Origin: Timema cristinae
Lineage: Eukaryota; Arthropoda; Insecta; Phasmatodea; Timematidae
Reading direction: 5' to 3'
Assembly (NCBI GenBank): GCA_039000515.1
Contig: JBCFYV010000210.1
Coordinates: 1-64,000, forward strand
DNA: 64,000 nt
Position 1 is the first letter of the stretch. Each line of letters opens with the position of its first letter. The translations under genes were made by a program, and so were the position numbers. The notes beneath the pieces are model-generated. The model was not told the DNA's origin, did not search any database, and saw nothing but the letters and a program-made list of their open reading frames with translations. This document shows, piece by piece, positions 1 to 10,343 of the stretch.

Positions 1-695
1 AAAAACCCTGGGTCATGATATGTATCCTACCCGGAGTCTTGTCACGATGACCTTCTCTCTTCTAGACTTTCGTGTAGAAGAGGGCCACCGCGACACACAG
101 TCCCTGATGGACCGCAATTTGTTCTGAGCAGGGGTCGAAACCCACTGGTCGTGCCAGGTGCTTAAGACTCCACGCCGAACATAGCCCTTTAGATCTAAAA
201 ACATGAAACACAGACTCGCCTCCTTGGCCGCCTGGTCCGCCAGTTCATTTCCTGAAAGACCGGCGTGACCAGGAATCCAGCAAAAGGCCAGCCGGGTACT
301 TAATGAATGAATTTTTAAAATTTGTTCATGTATCATCTGCACGAGGGGATACCAAGAGTAGAGAGTGGACAATGCAACAGAGCACTCATGGAATCCGTGC
401 AGATAGGAACAGAACCGTGACAGTCATTATAAAAAAAACATAACGATTTAAATATGGCATAGAGTTCAGCCGTAAAAACACTGGATTCACCAGGTAAAGC
501 AAATTTAAAATTGGATCCTTCCACAACAAAGTTGGATCCCACTGAAGAACCGCACTTTGAGCCATTTGTGTAGACGCGTTTAAAACCCCGAAATCGGTTT
601 GCGAGGAGCTCATTAATGGTCATCTCGTATAAAAGTGTGGGGTGGTCGCTTTAGGGAACTTGGCAAGGTCAAAATGGCATTGAGGTAGGCGTATC
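1..695 (-). pseudogene. I-superfamily LINE fragment (RNase H region), inverted, runs off the window start
   Basis: Reverse-strand relic of a non-LTR retrotransposon ORF2. Read on the minus strand it begins just before the RNase H domain (a YTNGSKCG strand, then FTAELYAIF) and continues in another frame with CWIPGHAGLSGNELADQAAKEA, the classic end of a type I RNase H fold. It then enters the C-terminal tail (LRSIRDCVSRWPSS). Frame changes near 350 and a short deletion near 205 make it non-functional. The same sequence recurs at 862-1590 and 37000-37510 on the plus strand. RNase H next to the RT places the family in the I superfamily (I/Nimb-like); the exact clade is inference. Its 3' end lies outside the window. 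Confidence 0.85.
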
Positions 696-2155
696 AGCAT
701 GTTGCTTATCGTCCTGTGTTTCATCCCCTAACCGTGTCTTGTATGAAACCAAATGGCGTAGTACAAGGCCGGTTGGTGTCAGGATGCTATCGGTTTTCGA
801 CACGTGTGAGATAATCTTGCCAAAGGCTATCCCCACATCCCCAGGTCGAGTTTCTCCCGGGATGATACGCCTACTCAATGCCATTTTGACCTTGCCTAGT
901 TCCCTAAAGGGACCACCCACAATTTATACGAGAGGACCTTTAATGAGCTCCTCGCAACCGCTTTCAGGGTTTTGAACGCATTTACATGGATGGCTCAAAA
1001 TGCGAGGCCTCCGTGGGATGTGCTTTTGTTGTGGAAGGATCCAATTTTAAATTGCTTTACCTGGTGAATCCAGTGTTTTTACGGCTGAACTATATGCCAT
1101 TTTTAAATCATTATGTTTTGTATATCGTAAGTGTCACCGGTCCGTTCTCATCTGCACAGATTCCATTAGTGCTCTGTTGGCATTGCCCACACTCTACTCG
1201 TGGAATCCTCTCGTGCAGAATAATTCACGAACAAATTTTAATAATTGATTCATTAAGCACCCGGCTCGCCTTTTGCTGGATTCCTGGTCACGCCGGTCTT
1301 TCAGGAAATGAACTGGCGGACCAGGCGGCCAAGGAGGCAATCACGCCTTCCTCCGGAGGTGAGTCTGGAAGTCATGTTTTTAGACCTAAAGGGTTATGTT
1401 TGGCTTGGGGTCTTACGCACATGGTACGTGCGGTGGGTCTCGACCCCTGCTCAGAACAAGCTGCGGTCCATCAGGGACGGTGTGTCGCGGTGGCCCTCTT
1501 CTATACGAAAGTCTAGAAGAGAGGAGGTCATCGTGACGAGACTCCGCGTCGGACACACATCATTGACCCATGGGTTTTTATTGAGAGGGGACCCACCCCC
1601 AGTGTGTGAGCTTTGCGTTGCTCCTCTGAGTGTGTATCACATTTTGGTGGAGTGTCGTAAATATGCCCCTATCCGCCTGGCTCTTGATTTTAAAGGTGGC
1701 CTACGTTTTTTATTACGTGATAGCGCGGATGGAGTTATTTGTTTACTCCGTTTTATACGCCAGGCGGATCTTTTTAATGCCATTTGAGTCACTTTTATAA
1801 AGTGGCTCTTTTGGATATTATCTCATATTGAGATCTTTTTAACGGTTTTATTACAATTTAACATGTTGTTTTGTCTTTTTAACGTATTATCATTTTAACA
1901 TATTTTGTCATTTTAACGTGTTATATTTTAATATGTTTGTTTTGTCTTTTTATTGGGTGACACACTTGTGGTTTTTTTTAGCAGGTGTATCACTTAATTT
2001 ATACCAAGAGCCCATTTGAGCACTCCTATGGAGTGTCTCAGATGTTGAATGTTTTATCTCTTTCCCCTATGGGGATTTTATTATGTTTTTAATATATTTC
2101 AAGGCCCTAATAACCAATAGTGTCGATGGGCCTTTAAACAATAATAATAATAATA
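696..2155 (+). pseudogene. I-superfamily LINE, 5'-truncated copy with 3' UTR and (TAA)n tail
   Basis: Plus-strand LINE copy starting inside the RT-to-RNase H linker. Codons from about 739 match the linker of the copy at 36870. The RNase H domain covers about 985-1340 (MDGSKCEASVGCAFVVEGSNF, later WIPGHAGLSGNELADQAAKEA) with a frameshift after SNF. A second frame, 1308-1787, holds the C-terminal tail with a gag-knuckle-like C-x2-C-x8-H-x4-C array (VCELCVAPLSVYHILVEC) and ends NAI-stop at 1787. The 3' UTR runs to an (ATA)n tail at about 2141-2155. The copy is dead from frameshifts and 5' truncation. It is head to head with the 1-695 fragment and sits in repeat family X, which resumes at 2156. 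Confidence 0.88.
1786..2134 (+). promoter_or_regulatory. Hairpin array in the LINE 3' UTR
   Basis: Six self-complementary blocks lie in 350 bp: 1786-1808 (GAGTCACTTT/AAAGTGGCTC, overlapping the stop codon), 1820-1834 (ATCTCA-TAT-TGAGAT), 1957-1994 (about 9-bp stem), 2013-2045 (CACTCC-TAT-GGAGTG core with outer arms pairing), 2063-2075 (TCCCC-TAT-GGGGA) and 2101-2134 (AAGGCCC/GGGCCTT). Four have a TAT-type loop. The same blocks recur in the second copy at about 40608-40992, where the third stem is a perfect 9 bp. LINE 3' UTR structures are known to be recognised by the element's own RT; that role here is inference. Confidence 0.6.
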
Positions 2156-4284
2156 GATATTCGTTTATGTTAACATCCTCCAAGTCAGTTTATCTGTAAA
2201 ATTTGTCGCAGAATTTTGTTTGTATATATTAAAAAGTATCTGAATGTAAATTTTAATCAAAATCTTTATATCTAATTTCCAAAATATTTCTTTTAACCAA
2301 CATTTAACTTTAGGGTTGAATATGATTCCAAACACTCCCTATTTATAACCTGTTAACTACCCCACATACCAGGTCTCAACACTCGGTAAAATGGTCTCGG
2401 CTCTAATCCAAGATACAGTCAAGACAGACAGAATCGAGAAATCCTCTTTTTTGTTTCGAAAGTATATAAAACGATATTATTCATATTAATCTAGATGCAA
2501 AAAAAAAGTAAGATTACAGTGTTATCTCTTTATGTCTATGAAAATAATTTTTAAAATCATACAGATCTTGTATTTTCTGAAATATTCCTGAATCTGAAGA
2601 CAGAAAATAATGACCACATCTCCCCCCGTGACCAATGAGTAAAACGTGTTCAACACCAACCAATGGTATTGGTCAAATTATTAGCAAATACACAAACTAA
2701 TTTTAAGTTGATTATAACTTTAGTTATTCTAGATCACTGGTTAGCTGTTGTTCCCCAAAAATAAATTTTGTTTTAAATGAATTATAATAAAAAATTTATA
2801 CAAATAAAACTTAAAGGACTTGAATAACCCATCCCGATCTATATCATATCGTCTTCTTTCTGGTTTTAAAATTTCACAGCTTAAAAAAATAGAACGTTCG
2901 AGTAAGAAAAATAAATTAGTTTGACATTGTGTTAAAATGGTTAATTTTATATTTACTATTTTTAGATATTTTAAAGATGAAAAGAGCTTATATATAGAAG
3001 TTTTTGGTCTGTTCAACTGGCTGGAGAAGGGACATACAACATGAAGTTATAAATAGTGATTCATATAATATAAAAAATATTATTGTACTCACAAACATAA
3101 TTTCTTTTAAATTATTTACTATTCGTATGAAAAATAAATATTTTTACTCTAAAAATAAAAAACAACAATAATATGTATCTAGGAAACCATTATTATAATA
3201 TATTGAAATACATCATGTTACCTGGCAACAAATACTAATCATTGCTTGAATTAAATAATGTGATTAATGAAGCTAAGATTTATAAAGATTATAAACGCCA
3301 ATATTACACGCGATACTGTAATATAATATTATATAATATATTCAATAATAATACACAATAATATATTATATAATATATTATTGTGTATCATATAATATAT
3401 TATCCACGACAATTTTGGTAGCCTCAGATACGAGTATAAAAGAATGAAAAACAATAAAGGAAATAATCACCCAAGATATTCTGCCATCTATTCAAGGTAT
3501 TCCATGTTAAAAACAAGTATAATCTGTAGGAATATTACACAGGGTTACCTATTTATTATATTGATATTTTACCAATGAAGTTGAGTAAGGTTAACTTAAA
3601 TGGTACTTTCCTGGAAGTCTCAATTGCTAATACTTGGTCATCATTACAACTACAAGGATCACAACTGTTATATTGTTTGTTTCATATGAATAGTGATAGA
3701 TTTATGTAAGGTTATGTGTTCTCTAACCACCATTTTGTAGTACTAATTTAACATTTAATCAAACAAATTATTTTAAAATAGATGGTAGCGCTTTATCTGC
3801 CAAATCAACGTACACGGGTTTTTATCCCTGTAAGTTCATGCGTTCTTTATTAAAACGAGATGGATTCTAAGATAAGCGATGAAGTTGTGTGATGCAGGTT
3901 AGAAAATGGCAGTGAAAGGCAATCTTCTGGAAGAGTAGACAGTTCAGGTGGTTCAAATCAGGAGATAGAAAAAAATGGATTCATTTTATTATAATGAAGT
4001 TCGGAAACTTTTTAGAATCTAGTCTTGATCCAAATTTAAGTTAACCAACCCTCACTTTATAAATTACGAACATTCTACCAAACAATCAAATAAGATCAAC
4101 AAAAAGAAAATGACCTTTATCGAAATTCCCAGTTACAATAATTTAATTTACAAAAACAAATTTGTAGTGGGTTGGATCGACTGTTTGAGTGATTTACTCT
4201 CGTTCTAAAATATCAGATAACATGCTTTTTCAACAGTTTGAAATTTAGAAATTTTGACTTTAGATTTTGATTTCTTACCTGTAA
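2156..4284 (+). repeat. Repeat family X, copy 1
   Basis: AT-rich non-coding sequence homologous by eye to 53490-55450 (plus) and, inverted, to 33930-34600. Clear shared blocks include ATACCAGG followed by CAACACTCGGTAAAATGG at about 2366-2391 (53706-53731 in copy 2) and the CTAATTTCCAAAATATTT block at 2271. No coding potential recognised. The preceding part of the unit, present at 52600-53490, is missing because the LINE interrupts it. The nature of family X is unknown; it could be an old non-autonomous element or the non-coding part of a retroelement. Confidence 0.65.
3351..3388. repeat. Perfect 38-bp AT palindrome
   Basis: The sequence reads identically on both strands over 38 bp, centred in a TATATAAT-type run, with GTGTAT arms at both ends. 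It lies in family X, and the matching place in the copy near 54670 lacks it. Such perfect palindromes can extrude cruciforms and are prone to deletion. Confidence 0.8.
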
Positions 4285-5044
4285 CCTCAAGTTCACTTTA
4301 CTCTCAGTCTAATGGACTTGTGGAAAATTCAGTTTCAATAGCTAAATATATGCTTCGAAAAGCTTACGAAGGAGTTCAAAATATTTTTATATGACTCATG
4401 GAATACAGAAACACTCCATTTAAATATATAAACTTATCTCCAGTACAGTTATGTTAAACAGATGAAATAAAAGTAAAATACCCACCTCATCTAACTTACT
4501 TAAACAAAATAATTATGATATTAATATCAAAGCTAAATTCATAGCAAAAAACATTAAGACAAAGATGTGATATGATAGGGGTGCTAGAAATGTCCCTGAT
4601 TTACAACCCAACGAACCAATTTTAATACAAAAAGACAAAGTTGGGAACCAAGTCGAATAGTACACAAACACTTCACACCAAGATCTTTTATTGTAAAACA
4701 AAGTGATGGTAGGGAAATTAGAAGGAATAGGAAAGGATTTAAAGGGAAATCATTGAATCCACCTGCATCCTTTCATAATCCAGAGTCCAGAATAAATGAT
4801 CCAATCCCTCAATCTCCAATATGTAGTCCTAGACCTATCCAACCTGAGACTATTCCTACAATAACTCAAACCAGTCCTCAACCAAACTCACCTCCATCAC
4901 TAACTATGCCTGAACTTGCCTCTCCCTAAATAACTTCAACAGCTGGCAGGATAATAGAAAACTATAAAAAATAGATTTATAAAAGTAAGACAAGATTTTT
5001 TATATACCAGTGCAATGTTTAAATTAATTTTGTTGGAGGGGAGA
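4285..5044 (+). pseudogene. Ty3/Gypsy integrase C-terminal relic
   Basis: Degenerate plus-strand coding sequence of an LTR-retrotransposon polyprotein. Pieces in shifting frames read YSQSNGLVENSVSIAKYML, then EYRNTPF with LSPVQL, later YDRGARNVPDL, and finally REIRRNRKGF. That order matches the end of the Gypsy integrase catalytic core, the EYRNTP/SPAQL motif, the YYDR spacer and the C-terminal RRNRRHL-type end. Several stops and frameshifts are visible. It is followed by a polypurine tract (5032-5044) and an LTR. The 5' part of the element is absent: upstream sequence is family X, so the element is truncated at about 4285. No intact product is possible. Confidence 0.7.
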
Positions 5045-5118
5045 TGTTGTATATTTGATAGAGTAGTTGAGTCACATGACTAAGGCAGTTATGAAATATT
5101 GTGAATGATATATATATA

Positions 5119-5169
<51 letters not shown>

Positions 5170-5265
5170 ATGAGATCGGCGAATGAGGAGGGTTGGCTTT
5201 TGTTAATGATCAAGTGTGTATTGTGAGCCTTATTCACAAATAAAATAATAAGCACAAACATAACA
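5045..5265 (+). mobile_element. 3' LTR of the Gypsy-type element
   Basis: Begins TGTTGTA directly after a purine-rich tract (TTGGAGGGGAGA) and ends ACATAACA, giving TG...CA ends with near-matching inverted tips. Its 221-bp length is normal for short Gypsy LTRs. It contains an (AT)n run. An AATAAAATAATAA stretch near the 3' end could act as the polyadenylation region. No second LTR was found in the window. Confidence 0.65.
5108..5172. repeat. (AT)n microsatellite
   Basis: About 65 bp of AT/TA dinucleotides with two phase breaks, inside the LTR at 5045-5265. Confidence 0.95.
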
Positions 5266-6596
5266 AGGGTAGTGATATTGACAACAGTGTACAGCTGTTA
5301 GAGGTCAAGAGCCATATTGTAGTGATATTTACATTATTCTACAGCAGTGTGGTAATGAGGAAATTAGTATTGAAATATGTACATTAAAAATTAATCTTCA
5401 AATATAAGATTATTTTTTCACCCCGTTTTATTAGCATTTATATAATACGCACTAAGAACATTTATTTTTTAAGATTGATAAAGGTTGAATTTAGAGGAAG
5501 TGTACCCTCATTATCATTAACAAAAATATAATCCGCTCGAATCTTCTAGTCCTTTGATACTTGAGAAACATAAAAATCTCAAAATTGATCTCGATTATAA
5601 ATTTTATAAACTGATTTCGAGTAACAATTTTTAAGCAATTGGTAAAAAGAATTACGAAGACTTGTGTAGCTAGGAGGAAGAATGATCTAAAAGGATCCAA
5701 TTATATTATTATAATTAATTTCTATGAAAAATGTTATCTTTGTTTATGTTGTTAATAAACACGACAAACAAAATATCATCTGTAAGTTTCACCAAGACTT
5801 TACCAAATAGTTTATAAAATTAAATATTAATATATTTTACCCTAAATAAAATTGTACACATTTTTAAAGATTGGAAGGGAATTAATGATTTGGATTTGAG
5901 AATTATATAATTCAACATATCTGTAGTAATAAAATAAATATACTTTGTTAATCTTTTGTCATCTATAAAGACTTGTCTCAGTGTTATGTTACACCAGCTT
6001 CAGGTCTGAGGAATAACAATGTATTGTGAAACATTGTTTAGAGGTTATTAAAATTGTTAGTTAAATATTTCTAAACATTAGAAATGTGAATTTTAAAGAA
6101 AAATTAGAATATAGTATACTAAATATTAAATAAATAATCACTTAAATTAACAAGTTTATAAATACCTCATTTATGATGACGAGTTATTGTTTGACATCCA
6201 TATTGGTGGAACGTTTGTAAAATTTTGATTTATTATAACGTATGAAACTTTTTGTGGGCTGATCAACAATAAGTGGTAAGCTACCAATAGAGTAAAAATA
6301 AAAAATTGATAGAAGAGATATTGTTGCCAGTATAGTATAGAGTTTAATTTATATGATGATTAAAGATAGATAGATATATTATTGTTATTTTATCAAAGGA
6401 TGTGGAATTGAATTAATATTAGGCATATGAATCTACGGTATTAATCATTTTGATTGTGGTTCTAATAGGCTTGATTTGTTGAAATGAGGATTACTTATTA
6501 GTTTAATGTGTGGAGGTAATTTTATAATTTCTTTATAAGCGATTGATTTCCAAAATTAGTTTGCTCATTTATAATTTTGTTTTTGTTCAGAATGGC

Positions 6597-6905
6597 CGTT
6601 TGAATGTGTAGGTTTTCCGCATTTCCCATCATCCAATCTCAATTCTAAAAATCAAAAGTGTTATATACAAATTGATGTATGAATATAAAGCTGTATACAT
6701 TGAACTGACCGAAAGAGATCTTTCAATTTGACATGCTGAAAACGTTATTGATTTTAAATACAATAGATGCAAATCCATTTACAACAAACATCTCAAAGTT
6801 TCCGGGCATCAACTAACACAATTTAATAACTGGGTTAAAATTTTACAATCCTCTTAAAAATGTCTCAATATGACATTTCGGAAAACCTACACATCCAAAC
6901 AGTAT
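6597..6905 (+). pseudogene. Penelope-like GIY-YIG endonuclease relic flanked by inverted repeats
   Basis: One frame reads VIYKLMYEYKAVYIELTERD, then DFKYNRCKS and KHLKVSGHQ. The better preserved homologue at 44318-44640 has IYKL...VYIGLIG...IRFDEHI.EFKYNRCK. This is the GIY-YIG nuclease fold (Y-I-G, then R...EH) found at the C-terminus of Penelope-like retroelements. It is broken by a stop before the H/E region. The block is bounded by about 28-bp inverted repeats (TGTGTAGGTTTTCCG at about 6615 and CGGAAAACCTACACA at about 6878), kept at the second locus. No RT domain was found next to it. Confidence 0.62.
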
Positions 6906-8261
6906 TTCTGACCAGCAACAACATTTTAATAGAACAACAAAGAACAAGGGTATTTAACTTTGATCATAGAACAATATCCGACTACCTGCTTGCTCACGCC
7001 AACTGTCCTGCTTTATTAGCAGTCAAACACAAGTGAATATACAAATTTATTTTTAAAATATTCAAGGTTGTTATTAAGGTTTCTAATCAAATACTCGGCT
7101 ATTAGGTATTCGAAACTATTCGAAATTTCTATAATTTAGACATATTTAATTATTATTATTTTATTCGTACAATTTAAAAAATGTATAAAAACATGTTGTA
7201 ACAATAATACGGTCCATCTGATATGTAAGTATAGTCATACGGCCCACCGGCTAGAGACCTCTAGTCTCGAGGAAGATGTTAATAATGAGTAATCTTTTAC
7301 TCTTGAAATAACATTAATGGCAAAGTGATTGGTGGTAGAGTGCTGCTTATATCTTTGTTAGTTTCGTAATGAGTACCATGAATTGTGTATAATATAGACT
7401 ATTATAAGAATGGTGACAGTTAGGATACAATTTACGCAAAAACACTCTAAAAACACCCGTCCGGATTTCGAGCTTAAAAACGGCCCATCAGCAAACCAAG
7501 TTAAACGATCTTAACGTCTATTCTGCGTGACCACCGATATGTGCTGCGATAAAAATACACTCTATTATAAGGATTTAAATTAAATAAAAGATAAATAAAC
7601 TATTATAATGTTGAGACGAAGATATCGAATTAAAAAATAATGTTAATTTTATAATTTGACTAAATCGATACAAATCTAGGTATACTGACAAAATATTATA
7701 TTTGTTTCATTTAGAGTTGCGTACTTACTGGACTATATCTATAAAATAATATTTTTACAATATTATATTACGTGTATTATTTAAAGTTAAAATAAATTTA
7801 ACATCTGATTTATAAAACTCCAACAGTAAAATTATTCTTACAATCGACCGAATAATGCACGCACGTTTGTTTCCACGGAAATGACTGAGACAAACCATTA
7901 ACTACATTGGTGTATTTCATTGACTAGCTTGTAATAAGATATTTTGCTTAAAAACTTAATATTGTCAATATGAGCCTGACCGAGATCTTTATTTCCTTCC
8001 TTCTGTGCTTGATAAGTTCCAGGTGGTTCAAAGAACTGTCTAGAGCTGTCGTGAACTTCATGTTCGGACAGAAATATGACGAGGTTGGGGAACTAGAAAG
8101 TAGGACAGTTGCTTACTTTATATAATCCTAGTTACATGCGATTTGGTTCAATACATCTGAGAAAACATGTATATGAATATCTACAGACAAGCTGGACATC
8201 GTTATAATTATGTTTCTGTCCGTATTGAAGGGATCACAGTTGAATTAATTTAAATTAGATG

Positions 8262-8545
8262 AAAAATCATACATGCACAAGAATCGAGGTTGGGATATTT
8301 ATCTTAGTACGCTAATGCTATACCATTTATCCAACCGGGATTCGTCTCGTGTCCAGAGTTATTTTTCACTGATATTTTAATACTGAGTCTCAGTTTGTGA
8401 TGGGCGTGGATATTCATTTGAACTTCACGTTTAAATTTAAATCTTGTATTACATACTTAGCTGAACAACATTAACAGTTAATAGAGCATCGGTGCCCTAA
8501 GCTAAAAGTCTTGAGCTCAATTCCCGTATTCAGGTGTCTTTTTTA
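8262..8545. mobile_element. Degenerate tRNA-armed palindromic element (in family Y copy 1)
   Basis: Two diverged tRNA-like arms in opposite orientation: a left arm at about 8268-8345, read on the minus strand (ATCGAGGTTGG...TAGTACGCTAATGC on plus), and a right arm at about 8470-8545, read on plus (AGAGCATCGG, then GAGCTCAATTCCCGTA and CAGGTGTC). It corresponds to the well preserved palindrome at 10012-10343 and to the arms at 25262-25670 and 45985-46415. Arm pairing is only partial here. Confidence 0.5.
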
Positions 8546-9115
8546 ACTAGATTAAATTAGGTATAATGTAGTAACATGGTTGGTAAAGCGAATTGAAAAT
8601 CACTATTACTAAAATTTCAAAACTTACCATAAATATTTTATGTCAGTATTATTCATTTCGTAATTTTTATATTTGTTTTGGCACATAATGACTGGGCTGC
8701 TGCCTGCAACTCATGGGCAGACTCTCTACCATTGGGAGTTAAACCACCGGGAACTCAGCAAACTACAAACATGTTTTACTATTAACCTCCATATTAATTT
8801 GACAATGAAGTGTAATTACTGTGCCGTACATAATATCTTAAATATAAATTACAATGTTGAATTATATTTATAAAACACTGATCTTATACTCATGAAATTT
8901 CTCGAAATACAAATAACTACATGTTAATACGATATAATATTGTCTAACATTGTCGATAATTTCGCGGTAGAAAATCCAGTACGTCGATATTCCATATCAA
9001 CAAATAAAACATGAATTTATATTTTAAAATACACAGAGTGGTATCAGAACAATGGCCGTCAAAAACGCACGTCAACCTCTGTCGTGAAAAAATAATTGGA
9101 GACTTTATTCTTTGT

Positions 9116-10011
9116 TAGATTTTTGCCTTATTATATTCCTTTAGGATTTATGATATTTAGGATAAAAAACAATTTAAGTTCTTAATTTAAATTAAGTGAA
9201 AATATTTCTACCTTAAAAATTAATTTTCTTAAAATGTTGTATAAGATTGTTATTTTTTATATTTGGTATAGAATATGACTGTATTTAATCAGGACATTGT
9301 CGAACCCCAATTAGTCTCTATTATTGACGCTCTGTTATATTTAAATTTTTGTTGAGGATTACAACGAAGGTTCTTACTATCGTAGAATAACAAGTGTAAA
9401 CCTAAGACAATACACTATAATCTAAATCCCTAACACAACTTCCTTTGGAGGTAAAGTAAAGTAAAGGTAAAGTAAATGTTGATTGTGATATTTATAAGAA
9501 TACTGGAAGGTGTAAGAAAATACCATTCCGGCAAAATTGGTAAAATTTTCACTCTTAATCTTAAAAATTCCCATGTCAGTCAGTTCAAAAAATGAATGTC
9601 AATTACCACAAATAAATAAAACTATTTATTTCAAGAGATATTGTGAACAATATTGTAGTTAAATAATAAAATTGAAATATATTAAGATTGTTTTTATTAG
9701 ATGATAGTGAAAAATTGTCTTAGCATAAATTTGTTAGTATTTAAAGTATAAAACTAATTCCTTTCAAGGTTTTTTGCACCAATTGCTCGACAAAGCATCT
9801 TTATATATTATCATAGTTGATAAATAAAAATCAATCCTGTGACTTTTGTTACTTTACAATATTTTACATTATGTTGTAAGATAAGAGCTAAATGAGCCAA
9901 ACAATAAATAATAATTATTTAATATTTCTTATATCAGTGTCATTTTACGTGATATATACATTGCTTGAACAACCTGCTTCAGTGGTCGAATGGTCTAAAG
10001 CGTCAATCTTG
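9116..10011. other. AT-rich sequence, no gene seen
   Basis: No sustained reading frame and no repeat relation recognised, apart from a tRNA-like 5' half (AGTGGTCGAATGGTCTAAAG) at about 9981-10000, directly before the palindromic element. Confidence 0.5.
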
Positions 10012-10030
10012 TGAAAATTGAAAAATGACA

Positions 10031-10101
10031 CCTGGACACGGGAATCGAACCCGGGACCTTCGGCTTAGTACGCCACTGCTCTTACCACTGAGCTATCCAG
10101 G
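10031..10101 (-). tRNA. tRNA-like sequence, left arm of palindrome (possible anticodon ACT)
   Basis: On the minus strand the 7-bp acceptor CCTGGAT pairs with GTCCAGG (one G-U). The D-arm carries CTCAGTGGTAAGAG, the anticodon loop is probably GTACTAA (anticodon ACT, Ser-type codon), and the T-arm contains GGGTTCGATTCCC with a good B box. The A box region TAGCTCAGTGG is intact. The ACT anticodon and the weak anticodon stem make a translating tRNA unlikely. It is better read as a tRNA-derived repeat with a plausible pol III promoter. Confidence 0.5.
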
Positions 10102-10253
10102 ATTCCTCCCGTGCCCATGGTCATTCATGGCTGCGTGGTTTGATGGCTGTGATCTTGTGTATCACGTGTTTATAAAGCTGACGACCTCCGCACGTCCATC
10201 TTAGACTCTGCCTTAAACTATGAGTGAAGAATGACCATGGGCACGGGACGAAT

Positions 10254-10324
10254 CCTGGATAGCTCAGTGGTAAGAGCAGTGGCGTACTAAGCCGAAGGTC
10301 CCGGGTTCGATTCCCGTGTCCAGG
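10254..10324 (+). tRNA. tRNA-like sequence, right arm of palindrome (possible anticodon ACT)
   Basis: Plus-strand mirror of the 10031-10101 arm, apparently identical over the 71-nt body: acceptor CCTGGAT/GTCCAGG, A-box-like TAGCTCAGTGG, loop GTACTAA, B box GGGTTCGATTCCC. Transcription from both arms would diverge. A read-through RNA across the element would form a long hairpin. Confidence 0.5.
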
Positions 10325-10343
10325 TGTCATTTTTCAATTTTCA

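Larger units (their letters stand above)
5266..9115 (+). repeat. Repeat family Y, copy 1
   Basis: Long homologous unit shared with 41161-46790 (plus) and, inverted, 24030-26800. It starts with two degenerate copies of the 50-bp GTAGTGATATTGACAACAGT minisatellite that is expanded at 41161. It then carries a Penelope-type GIY-YIG relic (6597-6905), a block around 7440-7560 starting AAAACACTCT, and two inverted tRNA-like arms (8262-8545). It ends with ATGGCCGTCAAAAACGCAC at about 9051, matched inverted at 24062-24080. No intact reading frame. All three copies have drifted well apart, so the family is old. Confidence 0.7.
10012..10343. mobile_element. Palindromic (foldback) element with tRNA-like arms, well preserved
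   Basis: A 332-bp element whose two ends are near-perfect inverted repeats of about 120 bp (TGAAAATTGAAAAATGACAC on the left, its complement ending at 10343). Each arm contains a complete 71-nt tRNA-like sequence. The arms face outward: the left one reads on minus, the right one on plus. The unpaired centre is only about 95 bp. No transposase is encoded and no convincing target duplication was seen. Three eroded relatives occur in family Y. The arms are far more alike than those of the relatives, which suggests recent formation or arm-to-arm gene conversion. Confidence 0.8.

Noticed and set aside
1..2155. Twin-priming inversion of a single LINE insertion
   Set aside because: The inverted and direct parts overlap in element content and differ in sequence, which twin priming does not produce.
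5019..5261. Minus-strand 80-codon frame
   Set aside because: Runs through the (AT)n tract of the LTR.
10031..10324. Two functional tRNA-Ser genes
   Set aside because: The anticodon would be ACT, the anticodon stem is weak and the sequences are repeat arms with eroded relatives in the window. Kept as tRNA-like only.
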